This document shows positions 32,010-44,800 of a DNA stretch of 64,000 nt, in pieces (positions within the stretch are counted from its first letter, which is position 1; each line of letters starts with the position of its first letter). Source of the stretch: Sipunculus nudus (taxonomy: Eukaryota > Annelida > Sipuncula > Golfingiida > Sipunculidae); contig CM049312.1 of NCBI GenBank assembly GCA_026874595.1, positions 31,065,456-31,129,455 on the forward strand, given 5' to 3'. The notes beneath the pieces were generated by a model. That model was not told where the DNA came from. It made no database searches and saw nothing but the letters and a program-made list of their open reading frames with translations. A program made the translations under genes and the position numbers.

Positions 32010-34419
32010 TTTAATGGAATCAACTGAGTGGAAGTTTGTCCGTAAGCAAAATTAAAGTGGTAAATGGACACAGGAGGTGAACGTTAAGCTCGATCCAAAA
32101 AAAAAAAATTATCATTTTGATTATGTTCTAAAGTTTTCGTCTTACACCATGACTGTGCATATAGTTCGTGTTTTCTTATTCTTATACACAACCTAGGGCA
32201 ATGGTGGGGGGAAAGTCAGGGTAATTACAATTTAAACATGCCAAATAAAATTAAAAAAAATACAACGAACATGATTTAAGATTCAACGTTACGTTGGAAT
32301 GACATAAGGGAAGAATACACTGTCCGGCATGTGCATTCATTACAACGACATGCAGGATATATAAAGAATTCACGGAACAGGTCATGCTCCTAAGCAAGAA
32401 TGACGTATTGATTCAATACGCCAGAAGTCTTCATCTGTTAGTCGAGGCCCGTGTTTGACAAACGGTTTTCCTGAACCCACAGCCAATGACACAGGGACAA
32501 CCTTTCCGTCATCAAAATGTCTAAAAGTCATGAGGACGATGATTGGAAATGCCTCTTGGGTTAGTTTACTGAAGCTATTTCTTTCTATGGTGGTAGTTGA
32601 TTGGGTCGGCTTGATAGGTTTACAGCTGAGATACAGGCTGGAGTATCATGAGCTCTTGGAAGATCAACGATCCGAGAAAAATCAGTTGCAAACACTAAGT
32701 TGACAAAACGGAAGGCGTTTTGGGTGATTTAATCGGTTTGCCAAAGATAATTTTACTTTTCACTTTGCTGGGACATGTATTGAAAGTAAATACAAGGCCA
32801 TTTTTTGGCACTATTCAGAAGTTATAACACTCATAATTTACTTCGCTTGAACGTTTTCTCTCGTATAAATAAAAATACTCGTGTTATATAGCGGACAATC
32901 AAGTCGAGTATAGTCTCAATACTCTGGCATATGTCTTTTTAATTAAGTTACCTTTAACAGCATGCAGTGTATATATACCGAGCTGGAAGGACAGAAAACT
33001 GGTCATTACATTATTTCGGTGTAAGGAAACCTCTGGTCTCATAGAGCCTTGCTTTAGATTAAATTAAATAGGCGGTATTTATGCACATGGAACCTCGGGA
33101 CATTCATAACTGACATATAGGGAACTTTCGCGGTAAAAAATAGATTCATTTATTATCTATTGTGTAAACCGACTGTGTTATTAATTGATTTTTCAGAACG
33201 CGTGCTTAAACCAACCTAAACTTGTGTACGTTACTAAATTTGAAACAGCTAACACTTAAGTCAGTTGTGTGTATACATCTATACTTTGTTCATCAATAAA
33301 TCAAGCCGAGTTACCTTAGAATATCGGGAATAAATGATAAAAGCATGACAACTTTGTGATGAATTATTGGAGCATTCAACAATTCTTTTATAGTAGATAT
33401 AGGCCTACCACACCTAATAAGCATCCCTAGTAGAGTGCATTCCAGATCTGTAAAAAATATTCTTTCAATTAAGTGTTGCTTGTTGAGAAAGTTCTACTGA
33501 CGTCAAGTGAAGACTGTTTTATAAATATCTGGCAGAAAACTTAAAAAAAAGTCACATGACCGAGTGTGTTAGAAACTCACATAGCGTGGTACGAATGGGA
33601 ATCAATTTAAAACCATGACATCCGTTGGTGAACCTCGTCAAATACTTTATGGAAGAGACCATTAGCTATTTGACGTGGTCAAAATGACTATAATGCAATA
33701 GAGCAAAACGTCTTAAAATAACCAACGCAAAATGAAGGAAAATATAGATTTGTAATATAAGCTGAGCTGAAAAAGGTCTTGGAAGTACCAAGAGTAATAG
33801 TCACGGACGTTGAGCTATGAGAGATCATGTATCACACGACAGACCGCCATGAATGCCCCTGGACAGTTTATTTGCGTTCCTGTTCTTTGATTTCTGCGCC
33901 CATCATACGTTTTATTTTCAAAGCATATCTTAAAAAAAATTAAAAAAATATGATCATTGATGTTACAGTTTCGTATGGCAACAAGGTGATACGGGCCTTA
34001 AAGTCTCTCATAAAATGAACGGGGACAGCAAAATACATGTTGATGGACATTTATTTAGGATGATATGTTTTATAGTTAAAATGAATAGACTCGGAATCTC
34101 GGTTATTTAAATCCAAAGAATCCACTATATGAAATATAAATTCGGAAAACATTCATTAGTGAGACTGATTCATGAAACGGAAACTTAAAAGAAAAATATA
34201 TCCACCATGATCATTAATACCTTAGCAACTCTTTTATGTCTTTGTCTTCGTGTCACCTGGGATATTCCTGTTTGTATAATAAGGATACAATAATCAGTTG
34301 GTACTTGTATGATGGTTATTTCTTTCAAAAGAACTTCATTTTTATTACAAGTCTCTATCCATTACATAACGCTTTTCTATTACTGTTGCATGTAGATTTG
34401 GAAATCCGAAACCTGAAAT
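32010..34419. other. No gene seen
   Basis: About 2.4 kb of AT-rich sequence. An open frame at 32455-32703 starts at TTG and has no recognisable domain. No element ends, tRNA or array was recognised. Confidence 0.4.
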
Positions 34420-34910
34420 GCGTGTATTTCTTTCTTCTGAGCATATCTTTGTTACGGGATTCTCTCTCTCTTACATTGACTCTATATCACGGACACCGTC
34501 CTATTGTAGAAGTATCTCGCTTACAATGGTGTATCTCGGTAACACGGACCCCCTACATAGGGCACCCCTCTATTACGGGAATCTCACTATAACTGACATC
34601 TCTTTATTCAGTGCATATATGTCTATTATGGCCATCTCTATTACAATCATCTCTATCACGGACACCTGTATATCACAGACATTACTCTTTTATTGTTTCA
34701 CTTTTTTCACAGGCTTCTCCATAACATATTATCTTTTCTTCAGGGAAATTGGAAATATTGTCTCGGAGGTACATACTCTCACATTTAATTTTCATTATCA
34801 GACATATATCTATAAGGTGTACTTTTATGTAACAATCATCTCTTTGTTACGGTGTTATCTCTAACTCGGTGTTTCGTGATTTCATATTCGGGCACATCTC
34901 TTTTACCGGA
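34420..34910. repeat. Cryptic minisatellite, CTCTATTACGGACAC-like
   Basis: A loose ~15-18-bp period of TCTCTATTACGGACA variants recurs (for example 34482 ATATCACGGACACC, 34570 CTATTACGGGAATCTC, 34640 CTATTACAATCATCTC, 34654 CTATCACGGACACC). Two overlapping plus-strand open frames of 118 and 148 codons arise from its lack of stops, and their translations are themselves repetitive and hydrophobic. I therefore treat them as by-products. Confidence 0.55.
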
Positions 34911-35686
34911 GCCTCAATACTACAAGCCGTCTTTTCTACTATACTATGAACACCTGAACATGTAGATGAGGAGGTTCGTGAGGATATCACCATAGGATCT
35001 CGCGGTGGGGTTTCTCTATGTTATATTATATTTTTGATCCATTGTCCTATGGTTACACTTTATTTTGAGTAAAAATCAGGGTTACCAAAGATAAGAATGA
35101 AATGTTACTATTATCTTTCCGGGTTTTGGTTTATTGTATGAGGCTTCTAAACCTCTGTATTCAGTATAGTGTCCCAGAATTTCATAGAAACGGATTTCCC
35201 TGGTTCTCCTGCATGAACCTTGGAAATCCCGGACGAATCAGGTTTAGTGAATAAAATACTAAAAAGCCACCTATTCCTTTTCGGCTTTTGTGGTGATCCA
35301 GACTGTATTCTACACCAGTCCTTATAATAGGGATATTATTCACTCAATCTGAATCTGCATAAGAAATTATTTTCCGAAAAATCTTTTTAACACAACTTCA
35401 TAATGCTGTAAGTATTATATAGAAGGAATTATGAGCTGAAACTTAATTAATACACTGCCCCGATTGTACCTTACACCTATATATGGACGGAAAAACATTT
35501 CATTGACTGACGACTCAATTAGACTCGATCTCAGCTGCTTGAATGCAGAAGAGATCAATCGTTACCTCCCACTGTCGTTACTCACGCAGCACGTCACACT
35601 GAAAACACTGATCAACTGTTTCCTTCTACTGTTTTTGCTGCTTGTACATTTGCACAGTTCCTATCGTTCATTTTAGGTTAAAGTTT
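34911..35686. other. No gene seen
   Basis: AT-rich sequence with a 70-codon open frame at 35464-35676 that has no start ATG or recognisable motif. Confidence 0.4.
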
Positions 35687-35734
35687 CAGAGTTCCTGAGC
35701 ATATAACGCACAGAGTTCCTGAGCATATAACGCA
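35687..35734. repeat. Perfect 24-bp tandem duplication
   Basis: CAGAGTTCCTGAGCATATAA followed by CGCA occurs twice without change (35687 and 35711), a very recent slippage or duplication event. Confidence 0.97.
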
Positions 35735-36785
35735 CAAGACCATATCTTAAATTTCATGATCGGAAGTGTATAAACGGTTTTGCAGTTGCTCAGAGTGCCT
35801 TCATCTTTATTGCCAGAGGTCATGACGCAACTTATTTTCTAATATTGATATATTGAATATATTATTATGAGTTGCTGAAGCATAACTTAACACTGTGCAT
35901 TTGCGTGTATATAGTGCAGGGGACTATTTGTGATAATATAACTGTTAAACTCTTATCTTTTTATATGTATTCTAATTAATAATTATAATTTGTAATCTAC
36001 CTTTTACCTTATTTCTAAGTTGGATCTGATATACATCCGGTTCATCATACTTTCAACAATTATCAAAGGAAGCCCACGGAAACATGTAGAATAAGATGAA
36101 ATCAAACATGCGCATTGGCATCTCTTATCCATCTGAGTATATTTCTGTGCATTAGTCTAATTATTTCTAAGTTAGAGATAGAGATACCTTTATACAGCCG
36201 ACAACTCATAGAACTGGCGTGAGGCAAAGGATGTAACCAGGGTTTGGCATCGTCTTTCTGGGTGGGTAAGAATGGGTTTTTGTGAAATTTTAAGAGGACA
36301 TTTCTAAACAAACTGTCTCTAAATTTGTTCCCCGTTATAACTAGAATAGCAAACACGGAACAGCCATCGTATAAATTAAATTCGAAGTCTTCCATTCCAT
36401 TGCTGTTGCAAATTTTTCCTTGTCCAGGGAATAGAGTTCGGGAACGTGACAAACATTAACCGTACCGTTGCGTATTTGGATTATAATGGTCCTGGCGCAG
36501 GTTATGGCATCTGATAACCCTCTTGCGTGAACTGTTCCTAATCTGGGTTGCTGAAAAGCTGTTCACCTCTCGTATTACAGGAATTTAAAATACTAGATCA
36601 TGTACATCGTGTAAAGTAAATGGCATCGAATAGATTATCTAATCCATCTAATCCATCTAGACCAAGTTGGTATTTGCCATCATTGTCATGAGCACATATT
36701 CTCAGCGAGGCCCCTGGTACATTAATCCTTTGTTTCCCCTGGGTAAACTGTTTAGACTTTACACTCTTTAGATGGCAAAATATTG
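35735..36785. other. No gene seen
   Basis: It contains a 116-codon minus-strand frame at 36102-36452 that begins at TTG. Read from its internal ATG (MEDFEFNLYDG) it gives about 97 codons with no domain I know. Not supported as a gene. Confidence 0.4.
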
Positions 36786-36875
36786 AATATAATAATATAT
36801 TACATAATATTTATAAAATATTATATAATAATATAATATATTATATATATTATTATATTATAATAATAATTCTCT
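36786..36875. repeat. AT-only palindromic tract
   Basis: About 90 bp made only of A and T with repeated ATAATATAATATATTATAT arms that can fold back on themselves. Probably slippage-derived. Confidence 0.85.
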
Positions 36876-39800
36876 ATGTATTTACACGTAAACGGTCTCT
36901 TTTTTTATTAAAAAAAAGCAAATTTGCAATGTTCACAGAAGGTTTTAAAAAAAAGTTCAGTCTGGTGAAAAGGAAAGCCTGTTAAGACCGTTTGCACAAC
37001 ACAGAGTGTTGCATTGTTTAAGATAGCCAGGTCACTTTGAAGACAATCATATCCAGTTGTCAATAATGTGGTTATTATAAGGCACAGTTAACATATTTAA
37101 CAACGTTTGTATCCTTCTTTCAAACCCGTGACGTATATTGCATCAAGATATAGACTTTTGTGATCCCCTCACAGTCTATGTATGTCCCATGCTTTTAATG
37201 TCCTAAGTGATATTAATATCCTATTCTTTTAATAAATAGGTTTAGTCATAAGCATAAATATAAAACAAGAATCACACATATTGTTCTCCATGCAGCTGCA
37301 TTATTAGGTTAATACAATGCATGTGATATTGATCCGGTTAAAAAATAAAAATACATATGATACTCATCCGTTTGATGTATTTTTCACCAAAACATGAAAG
37401 TAAGTTTCACTTAAAATATTAAATCACGATAGCAAAATGCTGATTCTTTTACATTAATTACAGTATAAAATATCATTGCGTCATTTGTAGAAGGGTATAT
37501 TCCGTATTGTATTCCGTGTGCTGGTGTATTGATTAGCGTCCAAAGCTTATCAGACTAGTCGGAACCTGTAGAGGTATGTAGAAATACATAAACTATAATT
37601 ACTTCTTCAACTTCTCTTAAGTTGAATGTGAAGCGTACGACCTTCATATTTATTGTGCAGTTCTCATAATCGTTTGTTTTACTTTACATTGATTAGTACC
37701 TATGGCCTCTCTTTCTTCTTACCTGGGAACCGAGTATCGAATTACAATATTATTTCCAGGATATGTTTACAGTTTTTCAAGCGAGAGAATATTTATAAAA
37801 AAATTAATTAATAAAAAAATTGGTTTTAATTGTTGGTGCATTGTATTAGTGATATATTCTATGAAAGCAGAACATTTTATTAAAACCTTTGGAATCGTAG
37901 TAATGGATGCTCCTGTTGCCGTACCAAGTTTTTTGCGACTCTTATTAACTATTAATTTACTATAACCTTATGATTTATGAGGGACAGAACCACCGTTTAT
38001 GATTCAATCATGCTCTTAAATACCGGACTTAAAGCAAAGGATTCATTTGTGCCTTTCTGATCACTAACTTTTCTCCACTAAATAACAAGCCAGCGTTCTC
38101 ATCAGTGTACAAATGTCATAAATCAAGATAAAGATCAAAATTGCTTTGTCTTTGCTAATGCAATTAATTTCCCCTGAAATACTGTGTTCATTTGTGAGAA
38201 ATAACAGTAATGGGTTGTAAACCTCCTACCTGCTATCTCCAATAGATCGCAGGTAAGAAGATAGGGACCACTTGCATTTGTCACTAACAGGCTGTCATTC
38301 ATTTCAAACATTAGGGGTGTGTATTCCGGAATGTGTAGTTGTCATCGATGGTCGGTTTACTGAATACACAAAGAGTTGTATCTTAATCTTTAATATAAAT
38401 GATTATCACTTATCATCTGTTCTATATTTTTGGACATTTCTTTCTCTGTTGGCCCTGATCTCTGACCATACACATTACTCATATCGGAACAAATTAACTT
38501 AGTAAATACAATTCTCACAGGTCCTGGTAACATGTCTCTTGGAAATTCAAATCTTATGGTAAGTTTGTCCATACATATTAGAAGTTAACATATTGGATCA
38601 GTAATAATTTAATTTTAAAGAGCAGTTACTCATGAAGGACGTTATTTCACTATAATTTATATGCTAACAGGTATAGCAGCAAGTGATTTGCTCCATAGGA
38701 CATCTATTGTCCATCAGCAATTGCTCCATCAGCAATTTACCATTCACACACCTGTACTTGTGGTTTTTGTCTACATTGTATTTATACGAGATTTGACCTT
38801 CTTTATTCAGTCAAATAAGCATCTTGACGATAAACCACATTTTATTATACCTTTCAGTTTTAGTATGTTATTGTTAGCTTTTGTTTGTGCATTGCAGGTT
38901 TAAGCTGAAGCCATGTGATATCAGGCCATTACACAGGACATGGATGGTAACACGCTTTACTGCTGGACGGAGAGAAAACATGGAAAATTCTTCTAGTATA
39001 TTGATGAATAAGTTGACTAACTGCTTTCAAATCAAGACAAAAAGAATAAGCAATTGACGAAAGGTAGGTTCTGTATTCATTTTGAAAAAAAAAATCTCTA
39101 TTTTATTAAAAATTATCAACAACTATTATTAGGTTAAAAACTACTCAAAATCTTTATTGAGATAGATGAGTTTACATTATATAGTACATACAAATTGTCT
39201 CTTCGTTTCTTTCACTCAAAACAACTTACAGGGCAGGCTCCTGAACACAAACCGTGAAATAGGTCTAGTTGTTTTAATGTCATTTCCACGACTATTATCA
39301 TCATGTACAGTAGAACCAATCTTTATTGAATTAGAGACTCATATTTTGTTGTCTAGCTGTTGGCAGGACATATTTGTATTATAATGCATATGAATGTTAA
39401 TGATGGTGGCAGGAAACGAACCCGTTGTGTAAACTATGTTCAATAGATTAGGTTATGAAATTGCTTTTAGGACATAGGAACAAAAACAATTTAATTGTCC
39501 TGCTGACTGATAGTAGGGAGCAAGGCTATCGATTTTTTTTACTGGATGATAAAGTACAATAATGTGCTTAAGGAATATACAATAAAATTATGCAAATGAT
39601 GAACACAACAAATGGCCAATTTTTCAATAAAGCAGTCATGAATATTTTAAGGTCTCGAAACAACAATACCAATGGTCAAAATGATAGTGGGCGTGTTCTT
39701 TGTTTACTATTTATACTTTGATCTTCTGATAGAGCGACAAAATGCACTATAAAGCATTCATTTCATTGTGTGTCTTACCAGGGGATCTTTCAGGAAAGTC

Positions 39801-41838
39801 ATAGCATGGCATGTGCGGAAAAGACATTTGAGTTATTTGAAATAAATTTGAGCAACCTGTGTGAGAGATACATGAACGGTGGCGCTAACTTGTGAGCAGC
39901 TATATTGCTTAAACACCTTGCATATACCTCAAACCTAACCGCTCATTTGCACGGAAAACTTTGACAAAATGATGTTGGTATGGTTCCTCACATGATCATA
40001 TCTATGTGCAAAACGTGCTGCAAAAGCAGACCCACCCCATTAAATAATCAAACGGTGATTTCTAAAACAAATTAGAGAAGGTAAGGATGATTCGAAAATA
40101 TTTCTATGATTAGATCCTTATAGCCTATATATATATTTTTTTTAATCACGTGAGCAAACAGGGTGATATCAATATCCCATCAATGGAACGAGATGTATTT
40201 TCAGTGTACTTCTCTCAAACCTCCGTCAGGCTAAAGAAGAAAAGGAAGGGCTAACTTTGGTCCTTTCTGCCCTGTTTCTGAGTTTGAAAAGCCTCTCCGT
40301 GCAGGGGGTGAGAAGTTGTCGTTCACAGGCAGAGCTAGTGTATGACTTGTATAGCAGTCAAAAATCTGCCAGCTGTACCATCTCCTGTCACATGAAAATA
40401 ATACAGTCGTCAAGAGAGTGACTTGACGACGAGGCTGAATGATGACCTGTAAGTCATTTTAGACACATATAACGTGAAAATAACCACATTTTAAAAGATA
40501 CAGGTCAGAATCGTAAAACATTTTAAGAACAGGTACGATACAGTGTATCTTTTTAAGCTTGCTTGGACGGGCTTGTATATGCAAATCATGGAATGACGTC
40601 TCTCGTATATGAGATCAGAATAGAAAAGCATGTTTGGCTTCTCTCGGCCGTGTTGCCTGTCATGGGATCTCAACAATTAACGGCATGGGACAATATATCC
40701 TTTCCTAATTAGGGTCAAAATCTCAGAAACAATCCCCCCCCCTTACCTTAAGAAAAACTAGAAGAATTCCCTCTTTAAGAATATAATAATTTTCTTCATT
40801 TCCACAGCATATTCGGAAGCCAGTATTTTTTATTATACGAAACCAATTATTGAACAGTTCACAGCATATATTTGATTATCATGTACTTTGAGACATTAAA
40901 AAACGTGTTACATTGATGAAACTTGCATATGGTAACATACACATACACTTTTTTTTCAGTAAGAGACGCATAACTGAAAGAGTTTTTAGGAAAACATGAC
41001 GAATGAACTGATGAATGAAATTATGTCAAAATTATATTTACGTGCAAAATGATAAGATAGTTTGTGCCAAGCTCTAAAAACAGTTAGAGTGATATATCTC
41101 CTTAGTTAGTATTATACGTGACATTTATGAACAGTTGTATTGAATAAAATTCCTATCTTTGAATTTTATTTAGTTCGGGAGGCGCCACCAACATCCCTTA
41201 CATTCAAGTGTTTGCCATTTAAGGCACAATGGTGATCCGGACACATGGACTGCATCCTGATGTCAAGGTTAACTGATAGTTTAACAAACTAGGCCGGTTA
41301 TTTTTGGATATACGCGGCAAGAAGAGACGCAGAAATAGATAGAATGTAAAAATATATAATCTCATGGGTCCTTACTCAAAGAATTCGTACTTTGTTGCAT
41401 GCTATTGATGAACCACTGAATAAAGAGCATATTTGACTGACTGGAAGTTTCATCATGACAAATGCTATATATCGGCAGTTTCTCTGCAATATGGGAGCAA
41501 GAATATCTCCTGAACCAGGAGTGGAACGGCTACGCTAAAGATGTGTATTCACATACGAGGTCACAATATGATGGGTTTTCTAGTTACCTAGAGCAATCCT
41601 TCAGTGCCACTTTTGTACATTTTACTTTCCTCGGCGGCCAAGCAAATATACAAGCATATATCGATAAGCATAATACACAGTTCTCCCATCATAAAGGAAA
41701 TACCTATGCTTCGTTATTGTATAACATCATTAAAAACCATGTATGTGAATAATGCACCTACATGTGTTTTTCCTGTCTGTCTAAACTAACTGATGGAATT
41801 CTTAACTAAAATTTTACATGGAAATAAACATAACAAAA

Positions 41839-41840
<2 letters not shown>
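36876..41840. other. No gene seen; AT-rich sequence
   Basis: About 5 kb with only short open frames in many phases. An isolated GGAGGCGCCACCAAC at 41179-41193 resembles the unit start of the arrays at 0-1.1 and 22-28 kb, but no array surrounds it. No RNA gene, element end or conserved motif was recognised. Confidence 0.4.

Positions 41841-41894
<54 letters not shown>
41841..41894. repeat. (TA)n microsatellite
   Basis: About 54 bp of uninterrupted AT dinucleotides. Confidence 0.97.
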
Positions 41895-41898
<4 letters not shown>

Positions 41899-44800
41899 TC
41901 CATAACAGTTCCTTGTTAAACAATTTTTTTTAATGGGTTTAAACAGAATTCAGTCAAAAACCTTTCGAACCATATGCTGGATTTTTAATTTCTTCTGAAT
42001 GCCTATTGATCAGGGTTCAATGGAATGTCTTAAAAGTAGTTTGTGACATTTGGAGTATATTTGGATCGTGCATATAAAAATCTTCAATCCTCATCATTAG
42101 CTTCCTCCTCATCCATAAAAAAATTACAAACGGCACGCCTAGAAACTGACCGTAACAATATTTCAAATTCACTTTTCTTTATAGATTCAAAATTAACATT
42201 GAGAAATAATAGCAAGCGATGATATATTAGCAAAGGCCGATGTTAATGATGTCACTGATCAGGCCAGCAGTGATTAATATGTATGTTCTTGCATGTAGGT
42301 TTGTTTTATTTATGACAGATAGGAGAGTTTGTGAGAGATATTGATAAATGTAAAACTGCGGGTTAGTGGATTTCTTGAACATTTCTTATGTAACATAAAT
42401 TTATACAAGATCACGTTTAGTTTTTTTTTCAACCAAAGTACAATCAATGGTAAGGACCCAGATAAAGTATAAAATGATTAAGCATACATGTCGACCACAT
42501 ATGCTCAAGAAATATTGACATGAAAGGGTCATACCCTTGTTTTGCCTCTGCTCTGACTGCCTTTACATCTGCACAAACAGACGTTTCTACTTTTGTCAGA
42601 AGATAAGCTATAGTACATTGTCTCATTCGTCATTTAGATTGCTACACATGGGACATTTCAGTGCTTTAGGAGGTGTCTTTATTCAGAACTTGACATGTTA
42701 TCAAACAGGAAAGATAAAAGAAATTAGAGTCTAACTAGAGATCACATACCACAGACGATATATGAGCATTTGTTGCTTTTGTTTGCAAATAGATGGCATA
42801 AATTAAAACGTTTAAAATGTAGAATTAATGGAATTTTACTTAAAGTGGTTGACGGGTATGACAACGTGATCAAACGTTGCATCGATAGAAAGCTTACACT
42901 GTTATCGCAGGCATGGTGGCATTTGTTTGGTTAATTATCTGGAAATAAATTTAATTGTTTCTACCTTCAAATAATATGATTCCAAGAGAAATGTTATATT
43001 TCAAACGATAAGGTAGTACATCAACTCTGAATTTAAACTTTAGTTCTAATATATATCCTGATCTGTATCAAATTGGGAGAGAAGTATTGCTATACGTATC
43101 GTAACGTGAGATGATGTACCATTAGAACGGAAAACGCATTAGTTACTTGGTTACGTCCTTCTCTTTTAATCTTAGGGTTTGCTCAGAGAGTCATATTTCG
43201 AACCACATGTGTAAAGTCACTGTTTCAGAAATAGGTGACCTATCCTAAGCCAGACGTGATAAGGAAAACAAGAACTTCGAATTTAAAGGTTTTATTGGTC
43301 CATATTACACAAATCAATGCGTGTCTGAAGAGAAGGCATGATCCCGCCATGACATTCCATGCTAAATGTATTGACCGATAATAAATTTTAGCAGGGTCGT
43401 GATGCAATAGTTAGAAACAAGGCAATTTGATCAGCTCATCCAAAATTTCTAATTAATATGATACCAGAATTCTTTTGTCAATTGTTTTCTCGCATAGGGT
43501 AATGTTATCCATATAATGTCCCGCTTCAATTCAGTACTCATGTAACTCAAAGTGCTTCTTTCAGTGTGCTTATTATACTTATATATAACATTCTGATATG
43601 AAAACGTCGTTGGATAACAGTAATCTAATTATCAGTTACAGTCGTTTTTTTTTTCAACAAAATCCCATTAACTCGAGTTCCAATCTAAGATTACGACATC
43701 TGATAGACAAAATACTCGTGGTCTTGCTATATATAAGATGTACATCAGATACAAAATACGTTGAAAGGTGCCTGGAGAAATCAAATTATTAGAACTTTAC
43801 CAAAATATCATAAAAACGAAATTCTCTGGGCCAGGTCAGGGCGAATCCGGTCGGGTTCGCATTTGGTAGTCTGGCGTGGACCGAGTTCAAAAGCTGAATG
43901 AATGGACCGGCGTAGTCTCTGCGATAAACCTTTTGCCAAATTTTGCACATACTATCAGATCTAAAGGGATTTATGGAGACAATATGGAAAATGACTCCCT
44001 TTTTGACACACCATTCATCTATCAACCCCGTTTAAGAGAAAAAAACCAGGATGTCGGAGGTGGGGTCACAGCAGAGTTGCGTGACAATAATATTGTGCCA
44101 CCCTGATATTTATTTATAGGAGCTAGTTTTCCTACACTAAACCGATCATAGTGATTCACCCATGGGTCAAATGTTTAATTCTAATCAACAAACTGTCGAC
44201 TTTTCCTTTGTGTCAATCATATCCCGGCATTTGAATAAAGTCAAGTATAACATAGGCTCTGCTAATATAAGCTCTCCTTAACCTCAAGTTCATATACGAC
44301 ACGCAAATCTGCGAAAATCTTACGCTGGCAAGGTAGATTATTTGACGTTTCTATGAACTATCAACATTCACATGATAATATCATGTTATATCCAATTGCT
44401 TTTAATATGCAACAAAGTTAAAATATCAGAATTTGAAACTGTTTAAAACAAAAAGGTAAATTGTGTGTGTCAGAAAGCAAAGAGAGCTTAAAAAATCTAA
44501 ACAAATCTTTAAAATAATGCTTTGCTCCGTGGCAGACACTTCAAAGTTACTTAAAGAGACGTCCAAGCTGTTGATGGCGCGTTGGAGTTTCATAAGGACA
44601 TTTGAAACCATATTTATTTCTGCTTTGAAGACTAATCTTCATTCAAAGTTCAATGAATAATTAAGTTTCTATCTTGGTTCTGACAAAGACGTCAGTTATT
44701 TTGAAGTCCTTGTTACGGTAGACGACCTTCTTTATTTCTTTACATGCCTTGACAAAATTTGTGAAGCCATTCGATCAATATATTCTGACAATCCTAACAC

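Noticed and set aside
34236..34864. Two overlapping frames of 118 and 148 codons, hydrophobic
   Set aside because: Both lie in a degenerate short-period repeat and overlap in different phases, so neither has independent support.
36102..36452. 116-codon minus-strand frame
   Set aside because: Begins at TTG, no domain recognised, no splice context; length is attainable by chance in this much sequence.
41462..41752. 96-codon ATG-started plus-strand frame
   Set aside because: No motif or homology that I recognise, flanked by plain AT-rich DNA and a microsatellite; kept only as a possibility.
43789..44106. Overlapping frames on both strands in a less AT-rich patch
   Set aside because: Neither translation shows a known motif, and both being open reflects local composition.
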